A stretch of 53,071 nucleotides of DNA from Xanthobacteraceae bacterium (GTDB lineage: Bacteria; Pseudomonadota; Alphaproteobacteria; Rhizobiales; Xanthobacteraceae). Below the pieces are notes generated by a model. That model ran no database searches. It had not been told where the DNA came from and worked only from the letters and a program-made list of their open reading frames with translations. Below are positions 51,025 through 53,071 of this stretch, one piece after another. Position 1 is the stretch's first letter; the number at the start of each line of letters is the position of its first letter. A program made the position numbers and the translations under genes. The stretch lies in assembly GCA_019241285.1 (NCBI GenBank), contig JAFAXD010000202.1, positions 1-53,071 of the forward strand, read 5' to 3'.

Positions 51025-51834
51025 TCACCGATCGCGCAGGCGATCCATCAGGGATTTTTCCTGACCACCGTCGATCTCAATCATAGTGCCATTGACCATA
51101 TGCATCAGCGGCGAGGCCAGCATGGCGACGAGGTTCGCGACTTCCTCAACCTCGGCGATACGGCCCATTGGAATCGATGACGGCGCGAGCTTGTCGGCGT
51201 CCTCGTAGGAGAGCTTCATGTCGCGGGCCATGGCACCCACGAGGCCCGCCCAACGCTCGGTCCGCACCGGGCCGGGATTGACGGCGCAGAAGCTGATGTT
51301 GTGCTTGCCATATTGGCCGGCGAGCGATTTGGTGAGGTTCTGACCGGCCGCATTGGCGGCGCCCGGCGCGATCTCCCAATAGGACGGCTTAACGCCGTCA
51401 TTGCCGATCAGGTTGACGACGCGGCCGCCGCCTTGTTTGACCATGATCGGCAGCACGTAGCGCAGGCAGCGCACATAGCCCATGAACTTGAGCTGCAGCG
51501 CCTGCGCCCAATCCGCTTCGGACAAGTGCTCGAGCACACCGCCCGGCGCCGAGCCGGCGTTGTTCACCATGATATCGACGCGGCCGAGCGCCTGATGACC
51601 TTTTTCCACGAACGCCTTGGCATCGGCATCCTTGGTCAGATCAGCCGTGATGGGAATGATCTTGCGCCCGGTCTCTTTGGCAATCGCGGCGGCAGCGGCT
51701 TCGAGCGGCTCCTTGCGCCGCGCGCAGATCGCAACGTCCATCCCCTCGCGCGCGAACACGAGCGCGATGCCACGCCCGATGCCTTCGCTGCCACCGCTGA
51801 CCAGGGCGGTCTTGCCTTTGAGTTGCAGATCCAT
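51025..51834 (-). CDS. SDR-fold protein lacking the catalytic Tyr and Lys
   Basis: 269 residues from ATG 51834 (GGGAG nine bases upstream); the track adds 26 codons. The Rossmann cofactor motif SGGSEGIGRG is present at 13-22 and NNAG at about 92-95. The catalytic region reads VVNLIGNDGVKPSYWEIAPGAANAAGQNLTKSLAGQ. Aligned with YxxxK, Tyr becomes Pro157 and Lys becomes Asn161, and the usual Ser is not seen. The Tyr152 nearby is five residues out of place. It may bind NAD(P) without classical reductase chemistry. It follows the alpha/beta hydrolase gene by 28 bases. Confidence 0.85.
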   Translation of the reverse strand: MDLQLKGKTALVSGGSEGIGRGIALVFAREGMDVAICARRKEPLEAAAAAIAKETGRKIIPITADLTKDADAKAFVEKGHQALGRVDIMVNNAGSAPGGVLEHLSEADWAQALQLKFMGYVRCLRYVLPIMVKQGGGRVVNLIGNDGVKPSYWEIAPGAANAAGQNLTKSLAGQYGKHNISFCAVNPGPVRTERWAGLVGAMARDMKLSYEDADKLAPSSIPMGRIAEVEEVANLVAMLASPLMHMVNGTMIEIDGGQEKSLMDRLRDR

Positions 51835-51862
51835 TTTTCGTCGCTCCCCGTTGTCTTTGAAC

Positions 51863-52723
51863 TTACGTGCGCGGCTTGTGCGCAAGCCAGGTGCCGGCCT
51901 CGGCGGCGGCAAACAAATCGGCGAGCGCCGCGTTGAACGCCGCCGGCTCCTCGCTGGTGATGGTGTGACCTGCGCGCGGGATCACCAGCAGCGCGGCCGT
52001 CGGCGCGGTACGCTTCATGAAGAGGCTGCCGTCCAGACAAAGCTCATCCTCGTCCCCGACGATCACCAGCAACGGTGGAACGAAGGACTTCAGCTCCTGC
52101 TCCATCTCCCACAGCGTCGGTCGCTTCAGCTGCAAATTGAGCATGGTGAGCGCATGGCCCTGCGCCGAATGCTTCGCCAGCATACGGGCAAACTCGGCCC
52201 AGCCGCGCGGGTCCTTGTGTTTGAAAGCCTGGCGCATCGGCGCATCCGCATATTTGCCGGCGGCGACGGCGATGCCCTCCTCGGCGAACATGCGGCCGGT
52301 ATCAGCGGCGAGCGCTTTGAGCGCGGCGCGCTGCTCCGCATCCGGCGATGACCCCCAACCGCAGCCGGCCGCGACCACAGAGAGGCAGCGCTGCGGATAA
52401 CGGATGCCGACATGCAACGCCGTGTAGGCGCCCATGGAATGACCAACCACATGCGCGCGCTCGATCCTGAGCGCGTCCATCAAGGCGATGACATCGTCGC
52501 GGGCGATGTCCTGGCTGTAGCGCTCCGGTTGCGGCGGGACGTCGGAGGGCGGATAGCCACGCTGGCTAAATGTTACGCAGCGATGCTGGCGCGAGAAATA
52601 GCGCAGCTGCGGCTCGAAAGTGCGATAGTCGCCGGCAAACTCGTGCACGAACACAACCGGCGTGCCGGCACCGGCTTCCTCATAATAGAGCTGCGTCCCG
52701 TCGGGTGCCGCGATCTTGGGCAT
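51863..52723 (-). CDS. Alpha/beta hydrolase
   Basis: 286 residues, with nucleophile Ser96 in VGHSMGAYTA, Asp in VIVGDEDELCLDG (about 225) and His in PRAGHTI (about 253). The oxyanion region near VFVHEFAGDY (His-Glu in place of the usual His-Gly) is unusual. No signal peptide is seen, so it acts in the cytoplasm; it may hydrolyse an ester, lactone or C-C bond product. It is the first gene after the candidate operator at 52777 and starts the transcription unit with the SDR-fold gene. Confidence 0.92.
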   Translation of the reverse strand: MPKIAAPDGTQLYYEEAGAGTPVVFVHEFAGDYRTFEPQLRYFSRQHRCVTFSQRGYPPSDVPPQPERYSQDIARDDVIALMDALRIERAHVVGHSMGAYTALHVGIRYPQRCLSVVAAGCGWGSSPDAEQRAALKALAADTGRMFAEEGIAVAAGKYADAPMRQAFKHKDPRGWAEFARMLAKHSAQGHALTMLNLQLKRPTLWEMEQELKSFVPPLLVIVGDEDELCLDGSLFMKRTAPTAALLVIPRAGHTITSEEPAAFNAALADLFAAAEAGTWLAHKPRT

Positions 52724-52776
52724 ACGCGTCCATGAAGCGCGCTAGCCTCCGAAGGGAGATGCGGCGCGCTTGAAAT

Positions 52777-52794
52777 TCATTTGTACACATATGA
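52777..52794. promoter_or_regulatory. Candidate MarR operator upstream of the hydrolase gene
   Basis: TCATTTGTACACATATGA is a near-palindrome of 18 bp (half-sites match at seven of nine positions: TCATnTGTn). Its first 13 bases are repeated, in reverse complement, upstream of the binding-protein gene (50819). It lies 54-71 bases upstream of ATG 52723. Confidence 0.6.
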
Positions 52795-52845
52795 AAGGCT
52801 AAAGGAGTTTGGGGAGCGGTGCAAGTGACGGCAATCATCCCCGCG

Positions 52846-53071
52846 TTAGCGTCTCATGACCCGAGGCTCAGGTTTGCCCGCCCAGCGGAAATCATAGGCT
52901 CCGGCTTTGCGAACGTTGGTTACAAGTGCGGGACGAAAACAGCCGATGCACGTCCCCTTGGGTTTACGCACGCTCGGATAAACAATCCCGAGCGACCCAG
53001 CTGCCAGGAGCTGCTGCGCGAGTTCCTGCGATGCCAGGTAACTCTCGGCGTCCAAGCATTCGCGAAAATCG
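52846..53071 (-). CDS. RES-domain protein, C-terminal part (NAD+ phosphorylase toxin-like, partial)
   Basis: The reading frame is open from the window edge to the stop at 52846, so the N-terminus lies beyond it; the track's 53055 start is not the true start. The visible 74 residues (DFRECLDAESYLASQELAQQLLAAGSLGIVYPSVRK, then GTCIGCFRPALVTNVRK and FRWAGKPEP) match the C-terminal half of RES domains: SQ-x-LA, GIVYPSVR, C-x-x-CFRP. RES toxins deplete NAD+ and are usually encoded after an Xre-type antitoxin, which would lie beyond the edge. Whether this copy is such a toxin cannot be decided here. Confidence 0.65.
   Translation of the reverse strand, partial: DFRECLDAESYLASQELAQQLLAAGSLGIVYPSVRKPKGTCIGCFRPALVTNVRKAGAYDFRWAGKPEPRVMRR

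Noticed and set aside
1-53071. CRISPR arrays, tRNA/rRNA genes, insertion sequences
   Set aside because: I looked for regularly spaced direct repeats, cloverleaf-like sequences and transposase reading frames and found none; the palindromic repeats are not regularly spaced with unique spacers as in CRISPR.

Overview
The window is about 53 kb of GC-rich chromosome (roughly 63% G+C by eye). Gene content points to an alphaproteobacterium of the order Hyphomicrobiales, near the Bradyrhizobium / Rhodopseudomonas / Xanthobacteraceae group. The pointers are BA14K and FixK-type signals, stacked branched-chain (Liv/HAAT) ABC transporters, a Bug-type solute-binding protein, an aerobic CO/xanthine-dehydrogenase-like molybdenum enzyme, and a typical palindromic intergenic repeat. 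This placement is inference. I found no rRNA, tRNA, CRISPR array, insertion sequence or prophage.

Region 1 (1-15 kb) is an ion and stress block, mostly on the minus strand. It holds the first codons of a probable cation antiporter, the K+ transporter Kup, a TolA/TonB-like and a Sel1-repeat envelope protein (plus strand), a CNNM/CorC-type membrane protein, the Kdp K+-ATPase (kdpFABC, without kdpDE in the window), a large UPF0182 membrane protein and a tandem universal stress protein. The last two genes each have a perfect TTGA-N6-TCAA box upstream, so low-oxygen control by a FixK/FNR protein is likely.

Region 2 (15-33.5 kb) holds a dapA-like lyase, several small conserved proteins and the first Liv operon (livJ-H-M-G-F). 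livG there is broken by a one-base frameshift. Next come a polysaccharide-deacetylase-like protein, an HdeA-like periplasmic protein, a secreted YPK-repeat peptide, a Tat-type trypsin-like protein beside two DegP/HtrA proteases, a Bug-family binding protein and a BA14K protein.

Region 3 (33.5-41.4 kb) is a molybdenum hydroxylase operon of unusual composition: one FAD subunit, one 2Fe-2S subunit and two different molybdopterin subunits. It is followed tail-to-tail by an aldo/keto reductase that is divergent from a LysR regulator; a perfect 19-bp palindrome lies just before the LysR gene.

Region 4 (41.4-45.4 kb) is an envelope/stress cluster: DUF937 (YidB-like), a LemA lipoprotein, two TPM-domain proteins and two nearly identical GlsB/YeaQ-type membrane proteins at its edges.

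Region 5 (45.5-52.8 kb) is a second, catabolic-looking Liv cluster on the minus strand: alpha/beta hydrolase, SDR-fold protein lacking the catalytic residues, binding protein, fused LivH-LivM permease, LivG, LivF and a terminal MarR regulator. A shared 13-bp motif, in opposite orientations, lies upstream of both the hydrolase and the binding-protein gene and is a good candidate MarR operator. The window ends inside a RES-domain (NAD+ phosphorylase toxin-like) gene.

Nine copies of a 49-54 bp palindromic repeat sit in four intergenic clusters, all next to Liv genes. Their central arms differ in sequence but stay self-complementary, so the structure appears to be what is conserved.
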